DNA of 64,000 nt, taken from assembly GCA_002338715.1 (NCBI GenBank), contig DDIR01000124.1:1-64000 (forward strand), written 5' to 3'. The position numbers and the translations under genes were made by a program. Positions 33,561-43,529 of the stretch are shown in pieces (the stretch's first letter is position 1; each line of letters opens with the position of its first letter). The notes under the pieces were generated by a model that had not been told where the DNA came from, did not search any database, and saw nothing but the letters and a program-made list of their open reading frames with translations. Source of the DNA: Phycisphaerales bacterium UBA1845. Lineage in GTDB: Bacteria; Planctomycetota; Phycisphaerae; UBA1845.

Positions 33561-36541
33561 GCGCGAAGGCGCTGGCGCAAGTCCTCGTTCAACTCCGCGC
33601 GCAGAGAGGATTCACCGGGGCCAATTCTCCCTAATTGTTCGCATATAACATGCAGGCTGATTGAGTCGACCTCTCCGGAGAGGTGATCCGCCAAGCCCGC
33701 CACAGCGACATTGATGGGAATCGCCCGAAAAAGGTCTCCCAATCGCCGCTGCCACACACATTCACGTTCATGCTTCTTGTTTGGTGCCTCGAGAACTGTG
33801 CGGCGAATCCTGCACAGCCTCTCAAAAACACGCCCAACCAGATCTTCGTGCGCGCAAGCCCCGAGCAAAGAAACCACACTTGAAGCCTGGGCGTCCGTGA
33901 GATTGTTGTTCTCAAGCGCCTCAAGCGACGAGTGTTCGATTTCTTGTTTAATCCTTGTGACGTACTTGAGCCAATCATCAGGCCACAAGTAGCCTCCTAC
34001 TATTCTCTCCACGACCCAATCGCTAACCCATTCGGCGTCTTCCTGTTGGACTAGCTTCAACGCTGAGTCGACGGCATACCGTCCAGACTCCTTCAGCAAT
34101 TGTGGATCGACGCCACTCAATTCGGCCTTTAGCTGATCGGCAACAGTCGACTCACCCAAGACGGCCACACTTAGGAGATAACGAATTCGAGCGAACGCAT
34201 CAGCAGATTTGCGATACAGCTTGGAATACACGGTTCGGGCCGTTGGCCGAAGCGGCTCGGGAATCGCGTCCACTGGCAACTCTCGTACGACTGCATCGAA
34301 GGTGTCCGTGTCAATGTCGCTCAATATTCCAGCCAGTTCCTCATCCGAGCCGACCCATGCGAATGCCAGAATGGCGGCCTTTTTGACGTTGACACTAGGA
34401 TCACTCAACGCAAACTCGACCAAGCTCTGAGACGCCGTTCTGTAGTGGATCATCTCTGAGACGAAATCAGCGCGGGCCTCCTCCTCCCACCTGCTCACAA
34501 CTGTCCGCCAATCTGCACCAAGGCTAGATAAGTAAACCTCTCGCCCCCTGCGGTAAGAGCCAAGACGAGTTTGTCTATCGCCATGGGAAAGAAGCGGCAA
34601 AATGATATCGCTGAAGTTCTCGGATCCCGTAGCGAGCATCCCGCTTAGCGCGCATTGCCGGTGCGGTTCAGAAAGTTCATACCACGAACGCAGGCGTTCT
34701 GCGAGAGCACCGCTCACTCGCATTTGAACTTGTGGGCCGCAGAGCCTGAAGAGTTCGCTCGCAAAAACTGGGTCTACACTAATCACCATTCTGACGAGGC
34801 ACTCGCCAGCATTTGCGACGTCCTCATCCCCCGGAATCTGAACGCCACGCGGACCTATCTCGTCGGCGATCATTCTGATCGGTTCGGCCCAAACTGGTTG
34901 GTTTAGGTAGTCCCTCAGCAACCGCTGCTTGTCGTCTTTGCCGTTGCGTTGGATGACCTGAAAGAGCTCAGCCTTTAGACTTGATGCTGCAAAAAATTCC
35001 TGGAATTGCTGATGCTCAAACCGATAGCTGACCGCTGGATAGTCTTGTCGTTCGAGAACGTGGCGGGCGCAAAGGGCGGCAACGACGGCTTGAGGTTCCG
35101 GGATCGCAGCGATTTGTCCAGCACCGCGCAACTTCATTGAAGTCGAGCTCGCTATCACCCGAACATCCGCATCCGAGATAGTCACCCGACCCTGTGCCGT
35201 CATGGCTCCAGCCAGGTCCTCGAGGTAAATCCTGGCTTGCCCTGCTAGCGGAGGCAACTGTAGGTGGGCTCGATGTTCTTCAGACGTCTCGATCAACTCA
35301 GTTACAGTGTGAAGAACCCCCAACTTCGTTGTTGGCACTGTCTCTCCGGCGTGGTAAATGTCACCCACGGCTGACAGGAACAATGGCGTTCGAGTCAAAT
35401 CGTCTAGTACTATGTCTCCCTCCAACTTAGTGCGAAGGGCGTCCGCGCGGTCCCCAAACCGATTTGTAAGGTACTCGGCCCGCTCGTTTCGGCTCAGCGG
35501 CAGAAGACGCGCTCTCGACGCACCAGGCAACGGTGGACGGATGTGGTGAGCTCGAGTCGCGACGATGATCCCTGCAGACGGGAAACTGCGCTCAAGTTCT
35601 CTGAGGGCATTCAGAGCCCTCGAGGAATCTGACTCTGAGATTTCGTTCCAGCCATTCAGAAGGAACGAGAAACGTTCGCCGCCGTTGAGGCCGGCAAGCG
35701 CCGCAGCGTCAATTGAACGGGCTTGGAAAGGCAACAACCCCGCGATGAACTGGAGAATGTCAATCCCCGACCCCGCCCATGTCGGCAGATCGATAAGAAA
35801 CGCAAGCCTGGTTTCGGTGGCATGTAGGTCCGCCAGCTGAGTAAGCGTGGTTGTCTTCCCTCGTCCCGCAGGAGCTTCAAGAACGACTCTGCGACACTGG
35901 ATAAGGAGAGCGTGTAAGTCCTTCAGACGAAGTATTCTGGCCGTTTCCTTTCCGTACGAATCAACCCCGACAGCGCGCAGGTCGAGAAGGGGTACCCTCG
36001 CAGTTCTCTCAGACCACGCCGCCGTTACTTCGAATGTTGCCTCGCGCACCTTGGCGAGAAGCTCTGCCACGGGCTCGTCAAAAGGTACATCGATATGCAA
36101 GAAGTCCCGGCAAAGGGGCGCACCGTCCGGACACATCAGCTCGCTAATCAGATCCTCACGGGATACGACCACTAGCAGATAGCCAAACTCCTCATGAATC
36201 GTTTTTGCCCAAGCCTGAGATGTCTGATTCGTGACCTTTGTCGCGGTCGCGAAGATGAGTATTTGTATGTTGTCGAAATTCTTCTTGACCTTTTCGGCGT
36301 CCCCGCGCACCTTGCCGAGCTTACCGGTCACTGAACATGCAAGAATCTTGCCCTTACCATCAGTTGCGAGCGCCGCAAGTGCAATCGCATCGGCTCCCAA
36401 ATCTTTCTTTCGCTCGCAGGCAATCAACCCTGGCCATTTTCGCTTGGCGAGCACGGTCGCGAGCCCCTGAAACCGCATCCCTTCCTCATTGGAGATCAGG
36501 TCATCGAGGGCAGTCTCTATTTGGGGCCTCGTAACGGTCAT
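33092..36541 (-). CDS. STAND/NACHT-type NTPase with N-terminal nuclease-like domain and HEAT-like repeats
   Basis: A 1149-residue protein resembling bacterial anti-phage STAND ATPases (Avs/bNACHT-like). Residues 1-165 look like a PD-(D/E)XK/Mrr-related fold (FQGLATVLAKRKWPGL, KKDLGADAIA, GKILACSVTGK), although the usual E-x-K pair is replaced by the CSVTGK stretch. The NTPase has a Walker A (LEAPAGRGKTTT, about residue 220) and a Walker B-like SFLLNGWNEI (about 290). From about 500 to 1120 it is helical, with HEAT/Armadillo-like repeats that would sense a ligand. The final 25 residues overlap the recombinase and may be read-through after a DNA junction near 33180. Effector and sensor functions are inferred from architecture. 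Confidence 0.75.
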   Translation of the reverse strand: MTVTRPQIETALDDLISNEEGMRFQGLATVLAKRKWPGLIACERKKDLGADAIALAALATDGKGKILACSVTGKLGKVRGDAEKVKKNFDNIQILIFATATKVTNQTSQAWAKTIHEEFGYLLVVVSREDLISELMCPDGAPLCRDFLHIDVPFDEPVAELLAKVREATFEVTAAWSERTARVPLLDLRAVGVDSYGKETARILRLKDLHALLIQCRRVVLEAPAGRGKTTTLTQLADLHATETRLAFLIDLPTWAGSGIDILQFIAGLLPFQARSIDAAALAGLNGGERFSFLLNGWNEISESDSSRALNALRELERSFPSAGIIVATRAHHIRPPLPGASRARLLPLSRNERAEYLTNRFGDRADALRTKLEGDIVLDDLTRTPLFLSAVGDIYHAGETVPTTKLGVLHTVTELIETSEEHRAHLQLPPLAGQARIYLEDLAGAMTAQGRVTISDADVRVIASSTSMKLRGAGQIAAIPEPQAVVAALCARHVLERQDYPAVSYRFEHQQFQEFFAASSLKAELFQVIQRNGKDDKQRLLRDYLNQPVWAEPIRMIADEIGPRGVQIPGDEDVANAGECLVRMVISVDPVFASELFRLCGPQVQMRVSGALAERLRSWYELSEPHRQCALSGMLATGSENFSDIILPLLSHGDRQTRLGSYRRGREVYLSSLGADWRTVVSRWEEEARADFVSEMIHYRTASQSLVEFALSDPSVNVKKAAILAFAWVGSDEELAGILSDIDTDTFDAVVRELPVDAIPEPLRPTARTVYSKLYRKSADAFARIRYLLSVAVLGESTVADQLKAELSGVDPQLLKESGRYAVDSALKLVQQEDAEWVSDWVVERIVGGYLWPDDWLKYVTRIKQEIEHSSLEALENNNLTDAQASSVVSLLGACAHEDLVGRVFERLCRIRRTVLEAPNKKHERECVWQRRLGDLFRAIPINVAVAGLADHLSGEVDSISLHVICEQLGRIGPGESSLRAELNEDLRQRLRAYLKNCVVVALKENDFGGNMKAELATALSLAGEPQDLDDLRQLIRADICRVRRGRATLQQGKRGESACGAHMSWSSWHVSAVVRLDSSCADELLLELLKEPEYEVQAASALVGLARTVVKETPQALLPVVSGSPSRRAASASVRPPWTRSHIDFAY

Positions 36542-37241
36542 TCATGGTTCTCGTGGAAGCGCGAATTGCCCGCGCTATGTCGGCCCACGCAGCATAAGAC
36601 GGCAATCATCTGTTCACAACCGCAATCAAAATGCCATCCTAGCCGCAAGATGTCGCTGGGAGGACCGCGGTCTGCCGGGCGACGATCGCGCCAACATCAC
36701 GGCATGTATCATGCCCGCTCTGGAGCAACGGTAGGCGCGACTGATGGCTTACAACCGCCGAAATCTGCGCCAGCCTCGAAATCACCCGGGACAACGATTA
36801 TGAGAAAATCGACCGCAGATATAGGTCCGCAGGCGTGCCCTCCGGCTTATCCCGCGATTGCACCGGCTGAAAGTCGAGTGCTTAACCGCCACGACAGCCA
36901 GCTCACCTAGCTGGACGTCGTTGCGTCCGCACCAAATGTTGCTGCAAGACCGTGTTTTCCCATTGCTCCTGCGGCATCGCCGCAGACGACACGTCGATTG
37001 CCCTGCCCCCGCAACCTGACATTAGGGCCCAATAGGGAACCGTATTGCAGGTAATTCCCAAGTATTTGGTGGTCTTGTGTCCTGTTTGATATTGCACGCA
37101 AGTGCGGACGAATTCGGATAATTATCTGTTGCACCATAAAGCAGGCATTTGTCTTCAAGTATCACTTGGCATGTCACAATTTAGTCGACATGTCTGGGCG
37201 CGCAATCAGAACAACGTTCAATTCGCCTCTTAAACCGTGTG
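36542..37241. other. Gene-poor stretch between STAND gene and helicase remnant
   Basis: About 700 bp in which all open frames look random on both strands. Nothing recognisable was found; it is probably decayed accessory DNA and the STAND gene's promoter. Confidence 0.5.
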
Positions 37242-38398
37242 CTATTCGACCTCGGCTGGATCGAACCTCTTGATTAGTCTCAAATGGGAATTGAACCGGT
37301 GGGGCGTGCGCGATCGCGTTCGCACCGACGGGTCGGCGAACTCAGATTCTACAGCTTTCTTCGCGTCAGCCGACGCCTTGAGTTGTGCGTCAGTCTGCGA
37401 GATCTGCCTCCTTATTCGTTCTGGGTTAAGTCCCGAGAAAAAGCGGCGGACGCCACCCATGGTACCGGCTCGCTCAATATTGTGCTTGAGTTGGGTCAGC
37501 GACTGCTCCTGACTCTGCCGCGAGCTTGCGTATTCTTGAATCTTGCCGCGAAGGCGTTCACAGGATCGCTTTTCGCGGCTCAACGTTTCGGCGAACGTTG
37601 CGACTTCTTGGTGCTGAGCGATCGCAGTACGCAAGTGGTCGGCATCCCGTGCCACCGTGGCTGCTTCGGACTGGACCACCGCGAGTTCCTGCTGGCTACT
37701 CTTCGAAAGGCGGGCAACGACTTTTTCCAATACGACTTGATCACCGTACTTCTGGGCAAGCTCTTCCTTGACGTCGGGGCCAAAGCGAATCACAGAGCCG
37801 GATTGAAACCCCTCGTCGGATTTCAATCGGTCGGCTATCTTCTCCAATGCGGTGTCTACTGCGATATTCGAGCTCGAGACCAACAAGACCGACTTGCCCG
37901 CGAAGTAGTGCCCCTCAACGATGCGGGCAAGAGTTGTCGTCTTGCCGGTACCCGGCGGTCCCCATACGAACGTGGCATTGCTGGCCAGCGACTTTCGAAC
38001 CGCCTCGACTTGCACCTCATTTAACAGAGGTTGGCCGGAAGTAACTCATCCGCGATGTCGGCGCTGCACGCCTGAATTTCGCCCTGTCCGATTTCGCGAT
38101 CCGCCGAGGCTGCATTGAACTGGGCCTCACCCGACTGGACTTCACCGAGCCGGTCCTTCAGTCGCTGCACAAGGAAAGAGTCGTCCGCGATCAGGCGAAC
38201 GCGAGCAAGCTTCGGGCCGAGGTCTTCCTCTAAGGCCACGACGAGAATGCCATCCTTCAGCGAAACGACGGTGCCAGCGATTAGCTCAATTAATATGGAG
38301 CCGCCCGATTTCTTGATCGCGGCCATTTCCAGCCCAAGGGCTTCAATCATGGTCGAAAGTGGATCGCTCGTAGCTCTGGAATGTGCGGCACTCTTCAT
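37242..38398 (-). pseudogene. Broken SF1B (UPF1/DNA2-like) helicase
   Basis: Two adjoining minus-strand frames belong to one former gene. The upstream part (38398-38021, 125 codons) ends ADELLPANL and stops; the downstream frame resumes across the stop with LLNEVQVEAVRKSLASN and a Walker A FVWGPPGTGKTTTLARIVEG, then SSSNIAVDTALEKI as in UPF1-like helicases and a coiled-coil insert. The join needs a frameshift near base 38025. The protein then ends at 37242 before helicase motifs II-VI, so the 3' half is missing too. It is unlikely to be active. Its place beside a STAND NTPase suggests a decayed defence or mobile cluster. Confidence 0.75.
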
Positions 38399-38839
38399 CT
38401 TGCCTTATTCCGCAGAAACTGCGGCCTTTGAATTGCATGACTCAAGCCCGGTTGGCCGTTTGCCGCTCTTCTGACTGCCAGGTCCGCGAACTGTACGATT
38501 AGCGGATTGAAGCTGAAGCCAGCTACACGCCTTTAGGCACGAAGGTTTTGATCGATTGACGAAGTATCTGAGTAACCACTTGGTTCGCACGCAGTCATTG
38601 GCGAACCAAGAAAAGTCTTCACTATTATGAGGGCACGGTATCAGGCGCAGGGGACGGGTCGCAATTGCACTCCCCACGCAGTTATCTCCATTTCGCCGGA
38701 CAGCAACTAAATTTCTTCTTATACTTGATTCGGCATCGAGGGCACCTATTCGGTCATTCAGCTAACAATCAGCACGTCGCGCGACTACGACTTGTGCGGG
38801 CGTGCAATTGCAAGAGTCGTCTGCTATCTTAATGCACGA
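38399..38839. other. Intergenic stretch upstream of the GTPase operon
   Basis: About 440 bp with only chance open frames; a 90-codon frame on the minus strand (38677-38405) has no family resemblance and no ribosome site. No tRNA-like fold was noticed. Confidence 0.45.
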
Positions 38840-38868
38840 TTCTTAGTGCACTGCTACTTTACTGTAAT
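38840..38868 (+). promoter_or_regulatory. Candidate promoter of the GTPase-motor operon
   Basis: TTCTTA (38840-38845), 17-bp spacer, TGTAAT (38863-38868), 96 bp before the first start codon at 38964. The -10 matches the consensus well, the -35 poorly. Confidence 0.35.
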
Positions 38869-38963
38869 AAATGTGATCGCCACTCTCGCGTACAATTCGA
38901 TTGGTCTGGAATTCTGCTGCCAACAGCCCTGCGTAGCAACTGTCCCAATGCGAACACTTTAAA

Positions 38964-39947
38964 ATGAGTAAAACATGTTCCTTTGACTGTTCCGTCTGTG
39001 GGAAGCAACTGCGCGCTCCTTTAAGTGCTGCGGGGCGTAGTTTCCGTTGCCCATTGTGCGGGACGCTTGCAACAGTGCCTGGGGACACTCATGCAAGCGC
39101 GGACGGTTTTTTAAACGATACTGTGTACTCCGAAATTGACATTGACTCGGCGCCGACACTCACTCGCTCATCGCCGAATTGGATTGTTCGGCTGACGGTG
39201 GCGATGATTGGTGTTGCTGTCTTGGCAATTTCCGCGATTGTTTATTTCAACAAAGCCGCAGATCACAGGGATGCAGAAGAAAGTGCTAGGCTTGCGACGC
39301 TTGTCGATAACAGAGTCAAATCTGCGCAATCGAAATTCGAAAGATACGATTTTTCAGGCGCGCGAAACGACTTGGAAACTGCATCGACAGAACTGGAAGA
39401 AACGTCACTGGAAAGCATTCAAATCTTGGAGCTTGCCGACACGGTTGCAATGACGCGATCAAAACTCAAGGCACGCGAAAAGGAATATCAGCAGAAGCTC
39501 AAAGAGGGTTGGGTACTATTTGACGGCCAACTAATTCGGCAAGAGGAAAGGGCGCGGCTCGTTGCCGAGCGAAAAGAGCGTGAGGAAAGAGAGCGACGTA
39601 AGCGCGAGGCGGCTGAGGCTCGGCGAAGGGCTGCGGCACAACGTGCAGCCGAAGAACGTGAACGCCGTCAGCGCGAGGCGGCAGCGGAAAAGCTCAAGTT
39701 GGATGCTTACATCATGTCGCAGGAATTCGTCAAGAGAAGGCTGAAAGCCCCGTCGACGGCTCAATTTCCGCGGTTTAACGATAGCGACGTCATTGTGGCG
39801 TTTAGCGCAGATACATCGAAGTTTACGGTGCTCGCCTGGGTTGAGGCACAGAATGCATTTGGCGTATTCTTAAGATCCGACTACCTTTGTTCACTTTGGC
39901 CCACGAGTGGAGACAATTGGCAATCGGACTCTGTGATCCTCGATTAG
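38964..39947 (+). CDS. Zinc-ribbon membrane protein with charged coiled coil
   Basis: A 327-residue protein that opens the operon. Residues 5-40 form a zinc ribbon (CSVCGK and CPLCGT pairs). One transmembrane helix follows (about residues 73-94), then a helical part and a strongly charged coiled coil (about 160-245; runs of E, R, K, A) and a small C-terminal domain (about 250-327; EFVKRRLKAPSTAQFPRF). That last part resembles small domains found after coiled coils in planctomycete membrane proteins. No Shine-Dalgarno site precedes ATG 38964. Probably a membrane scaffold or sensor for the products downstream; the function is not established. Confidence 0.75.
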   Translation: MSKTCSFDCSVCGKQLRAPLSAAGRSFRCPLCGTLATVPGDTHASADGFLNDTVYSEIDIDSAPTLTRSSPNWIVRLTVAMIGVAVLAISAIVYFNKAADHRDAEESARLATLVDNRVKSAQSKFERYDFSGARNDLETASTELEETSLESIQILELADTVAMTRSKLKAREKEYQQKLKEGWVLFDGQLIRQEERARLVAERKEREERERRKREAAEARRRAAAQRAAEERERRQREAAAEKLKLDAYIMSQEFVKRRLKAPSTAQFPRFNDSDVIVAFSADTSKFTVLAWVEAQNAFGVFLRSDYLCSLWPTSGDNWQSDSVILD

Positions 39948-39975
39948 AACTCTACTGCAAAGCGAGCTAGGTAAA

Positions 39976-41247
39976 GTGGCCAAGAAGAAACTGAAATTGA
40001 GAAAGTGGATTCGGTGCCCGCACTGTTGGCACCGATTTCGTCCGTGGGATTGCGTGTTTATCGCTTCGCACGACTCGCTCCGCGGCGATCCGGTGCTGGG
40101 TGACGATGCGTTTGTTCGTTTCCTGCCGAGCCGATTCACTTCTAACGGGCATGCGATCGATCCAAATGGGTCGGAAAGCCGCGACGTTGCCTGTCCGCGT
40201 TGTCACTTGCAGATCCCCCGGTCCATTCTGGAACTTCCCCTCGTCACGATATCGATCGTGGGGGCACCTTCGTCGGGCAAATCATACTACCTCGCGGCGA
40301 TGACCAACGGATTGCGTCGAGCGTTGCCCCAGCTCGGCTGGACGATTGCCGATGCCGACCCGGCGGCTAACACATTGCTCCACGAACAAGAGGAGAAACT
40401 CTTTCTTGCATCTCGGCCCGACAAGCCGGTGCGCCTTGAGAAAACCGACGTAGCAAGTTCGCGCCTATATCATTCTGTCCGGATCGATGAGCAGGTACTT
40501 ACCTTGCCCAAGCCCTTTCAATTCACGATTACGAATCCTGGGGCCAATGGCGCTGGTGGACACGTATTGGTTTTATACGACAACGCGGGTGAGCACTTCT
40601 TGCCTGGAAACGAATCGATGCGCGAGCCGGTGACCGAACACTTAACGCATTCGGACATCGTTTTCTTTCTACTCGATCCGACGCAGGACCCACGTATCCG
40701 TGCACAAATTCGATCGCTTGCCGGAGAGCCAGTCGATGGCTGCGACGACAGTCCCCTTCGTCAGGAGCTTGTGCTCAACGAAACCATCGTGCGGATCCGA
40801 AAGTCGCTTGGTCTGCCTACCAACGAGAAACACAAAGCGCTTTTGATGATCGTCCTTGCAAAGGCCGATGTCTGGGCGCCGTTGCTGGGTCACGAGCTGA
40901 ATGGAGACGAACCGGTACGTGCCGATTCAAATGGCGTCGGTAAATTCGATTTCAATTCGATTGGATACACGTCGAAGGACTGCCGAGCGATGCTATCAAA
41001 GACTTCACCTGAAGTCGTTTCGATCGCTGAATCGTCGTTCAGCCGCGTGATTTACGTTCCAGTTAGCGCAACCGGAGGGCCGGCAGAGGAATTTCGCGAT
41101 GGCGATGCGATGCAAAAAGGCTATCGTCCGCAAGACATCCGTCCCAAGTGGGTGCTCGCGCCGATTGCTTGTGCGCTGGGTTACGTTGAACCGCATTTGG
41201 GTCCTCAGGCCGGTGCATCGCGAGCTTCAAGTGGAGGCGGATCATGA
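39976..41247 (+). CDS. Zinc-ribbon P-loop GTPase, DO-GTPase2-like
   Basis: A 423-residue soluble P-loop protein. A split zinc ribbon (Cys14/17 and Cys73/76) precedes the nucleotide domain. G1 is VGAPSSGKS with Lys102, G3 is LYDNAGEH with Asp202, and the G4 position is LAKADVW with Asp298, a variant of NKxD. This pattern fits the DO-GTPase2 family described from bacterial conflict (defence-type) systems; assignment is from memory of the motifs. GTG 39976 follows GCTAGG, 28 bp after the upstream gene. Its last codons overlap the start of the GAP1-like gene as ATGA, so the two are probably translated together and act as a pair, GTPase and partner. Confidence 0.82.
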   Translation: MAKKKLKLRKWIRCPHCWHRFRPWDCVFIASHDSLRGDPVLGDDAFVRFLPSRFTSNGHAIDPNGSESRDVACPRCHLQIPRSILELPLVTISIVGAPSSGKSYYLAAMTNGLRRALPQLGWTIADADPAANTLLHEQEEKLFLASRPDKPVRLEKTDVASSRLYHSVRIDEQVLTLPKPFQFTITNPGANGAGGHVLVLYDNAGEHFLPGNESMREPVTEHLTHSDIVFFLLDPTQDPRIRAQIRSLAGEPVDGCDDSPLRQELVLNETIVRIRKSLGLPTNEKHKALLMIVLAKADVWAPLLGHELNGDEPVRADSNGVGKFDFNSIGYTSKDCRAMLSKTSPEVVSIAESSFSRVIYVPVSATGGPAEEFRDGDAMQKGYRPQDIRPKWVLAPIACALGYVEPHLGPQAGASRASSGGGS

Positions 41248-43529
41248 TCATGGAATTGATCCACACGTCGGTACCTCGCGGTCTGAACCCAGGAACCAGA
41301 GGGTTTACAACGGTTGCCCACACAAAGGGAATGCCCGCATGGCTGGTCGAATCCCTGGAACGGCTTTCGGGTTACAGCCAAAGCTCGCAATCAAAAGGAA
41401 CCGGCGGAGAAAGTCCGCGAATCGTTTATCGATTTGCGATTCTTCAACGAGGCAATTCTGCAGTGCGTGTTTTGTCGCGCATTGCGCCCTGCTCGCCGGA
41501 TTATTCTGGACGCTCAAATCGCATTGCGCACCATATTATGTTGCCGGGTCAATCGTTAAGTCCGGCAGGTCCGGTTTCGCTCCTTGGGCAAAGTAGTCTT
41601 TTCCGTCAGGAGTGGACCGAAGCGCCGAAGTTGCTCGAAGCTGTCGAGGGTTTGCCGAATCAAGAGGTCGTCGCGCGCCCCTGCAACACTTGGCAGAATC
41701 TAACCGGCGACGCAGGTTGGGCCGGCTGGCTGCTGCATTCGTGGATTAAGCGACCAAGCGGTCCTCTTTACTTAAGGCACCCCGAAAACTGGCCCATTCT
41801 TGACCTACTTAATGAGGTGACAGCCCTCGTGCCGCCCCCCGCCAGATGGAAACTGACCTTCTCGACTGCCGTTTCGGGTGAAGTTGATCCGGGGATAACG
41901 TGTGCGTTGCGGTGTGTCCCTTCGTCGACCGCTAGCCCGGTCGCCATACCCGGAATGATGGATGCCAACACCATCGACCTCGTGGCACGAGCAAGTTTGC
42001 CCGAATGCGAATATGCAAACAACGCGCGGGCCGGCCGGGTTATTACGTTGAAGAAGGGAACGCAGGCGGCATCGAAGAAACTGGTCGCCCCGAGGCCTCA
42101 AGCAGTTCAAGGTGACGTGGATTCAATGGATCAGGTGGCGTTGTCGGAGGAGTTGCTCTCCAAGGAGCGTGCTGCTTCGGCACCAAGCTCGGTCATCCTC
42201 GTCAAGAATGATAAGCGGGTTATTGCCGCATGCAGCGTGGGCGCGTTCCTGCTCGGTCTCATTATCGGTGCGATCGCATTTCGATCGTCGGCACCCGATT
42301 CAGAACCTGAACTAGGAATAGCCGAAGTTCGCGAGGATGATGGTGAAGTTGGCGACGATGCGCAGGAATCGGCATCCGGCTCCAGCATCTACGTTGAAAA
42401 CGCATCCACAGATGGGCTATCGGTAGCCACCCTGCCCACCAGGATTCACACGGAAGAAAATGAGGGCGAGATACCATTGGCAGATGATCGGGCAACTCAA
42501 TCGATCGCCAAGGACGACCAGCCTGACGTGCAATCTATTGAGAAGGCAGAACTGGAAGAGCGGCTCGAGGACGCGCAATCCCCCACGGCGAGCAAGGACG
42601 TAAACGCGCCGATTACATTTGCAATTGCAAAGCAGAATGAAATAGAACCGGAACAGTTCAGCTTTGCGCCAGCGCTTTTCTCAAGCGACGGGATAGCGGA
42701 TATTCCGGTTGAATGGATGTCGGCTGATCGAAAACTCGAAATCATGTGGTTGGCTCAAGCAAATGGTAGCCTTGTGACTGATCGGGAACTGAGGTTTGAT
42801 GGTGCCGAATTGTATGCGGACAAGACCACTCCGATGTCAAACTTAGGGCCGCCAAAACCGCTGCTCACTATTAAGGCTGCAGAAGCCGGTACAATCAAAC
42901 TCAAGTTATCGAAGTTATCACCCAGTCTTACACCAAAGCCTCTCAGCGGATTCTATCTCAAGCATCCAACTCGACACAAGTACGCTCTTGCAATCATGTG
43001 GCCTAATCCCACTGTGAACTCTTTTCCGTGTGAATTAATTTTTGAGGAACCTGCCCGTAAGAACAGCTCGATCCCAAGCGACTGGTCTGCCAACGAATGC
43101 GAATTTGAGAATTGGAGCATCGGCATTCCGCACATTGAGACTGAGTGGTCATGGGAATTCAGTGAAGAGAAACGAAAAGAGGAGTCGGAGAAAATCATTC
43201 GGTTTGGGCGATCTAGTGATGAATCTGTCCTTGTGATAACCGAGTCCACATTCACGAACGGTAAGCCAAACCAAATAGACGTAGAAATATCGCGGGACTT
43301 GCCCGGGAAAGAGGCAAGAGAATTGCCAATTCTTGAGATATTGCGCCGCATCAATACGCATATTCGGTCAGGTGAAGAGCTCAGCGAATTGTTGGTGATA
43401 AGAAACGCCTATGGGCTTCCGATCATCGAACTAGTATTTGAGATACCGGCAAGTCCAGAGCAAGCCGCGACAAACAATTCTGAAACTGACGATGGCAATT
43501 CAGATGATGACAAAGGGAACGCTGAATGA
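41244..43529 (+). CDS. GTPase-associated protein (GAP1 N-terminal domain) with membrane anchor
   Basis: A 761-residue protein. Residues 4-255 match the GAP1-N2 pattern: IHTSVPRGLNPGTRGFTTVA at the start, then SPDYSGRSNRIAHHIML, a signature of proteins that accompany DO-GTPases. One transmembrane helix lies at 326-347 (ACSVGAFLLGLIIGAIAF), followed by an acidic low-complexity linker (about 350-460) and a C-terminal domain (about 470-735) of unknown fold that would be on the other side of the membrane. ATG 41244 has a strong GGAGG at 41233-41237. It overlaps both neighbours by ATGA. The GAP1 name reflects association; GTPase-activating function is not shown. Confidence 0.82.
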   Translation: MIMELIHTSVPRGLNPGTRGFTTVAHTKGMPAWLVESLERLSGYSQSSQSKGTGGESPRIVYRFAILQRGNSAVRVLSRIAPCSPDYSGRSNRIAHHIMLPGQSLSPAGPVSLLGQSSLFRQEWTEAPKLLEAVEGLPNQEVVARPCNTWQNLTGDAGWAGWLLHSWIKRPSGPLYLRHPENWPILDLLNEVTALVPPPARWKLTFSTAVSGEVDPGITCALRCVPSSTASPVAIPGMMDANTIDLVARASLPECEYANNARAGRVITLKKGTQAASKKLVAPRPQAVQGDVDSMDQVALSEELLSKERAASAPSSVILVKNDKRVIAACSVGAFLLGLIIGAIAFRSSAPDSEPELGIAEVREDDGEVGDDAQESASGSSIYVENASTDGLSVATLPTRIHTEENEGEIPLADDRATQSIAKDDQPDVQSIEKAELEERLEDAQSPTASKDVNAPITFAIAKQNEIEPEQFSFAPALFSSDGIADIPVEWMSADRKLEIMWLAQANGSLVTDRELRFDGAELYADKTTPMSNLGPPKPLLTIKAAEAGTIKLKLSKLSPSLTPKPLSGFYLKHPTRHKYALAIMWPNPTVNSFPCELIFEEPARKNSSIPSDWSANECEFENWSIGIPHIETEWSWEFSEEKRKEESEKIIRFGRSSDESVLVITESTFTNGKPNQIDVEISRDLPGKEARELPILEILRRINTHIRSGEELSELLVIRNAYGLPIIELVFEIPASPEQAATNNSETDDGNSDDDKGNAE

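Noticed and set aside
36521..36910. 129-codon plus-strand frame after the STAND gene
   Set aside because: Composition looks random and it partly overlaps the STAND gene start; no family match.
37242..38398. Helicase remnant as a programmed frameshift gene
   Set aside because: No slippery sequence was seen at the join and the 3' helicase motifs are missing, so decay is simpler.
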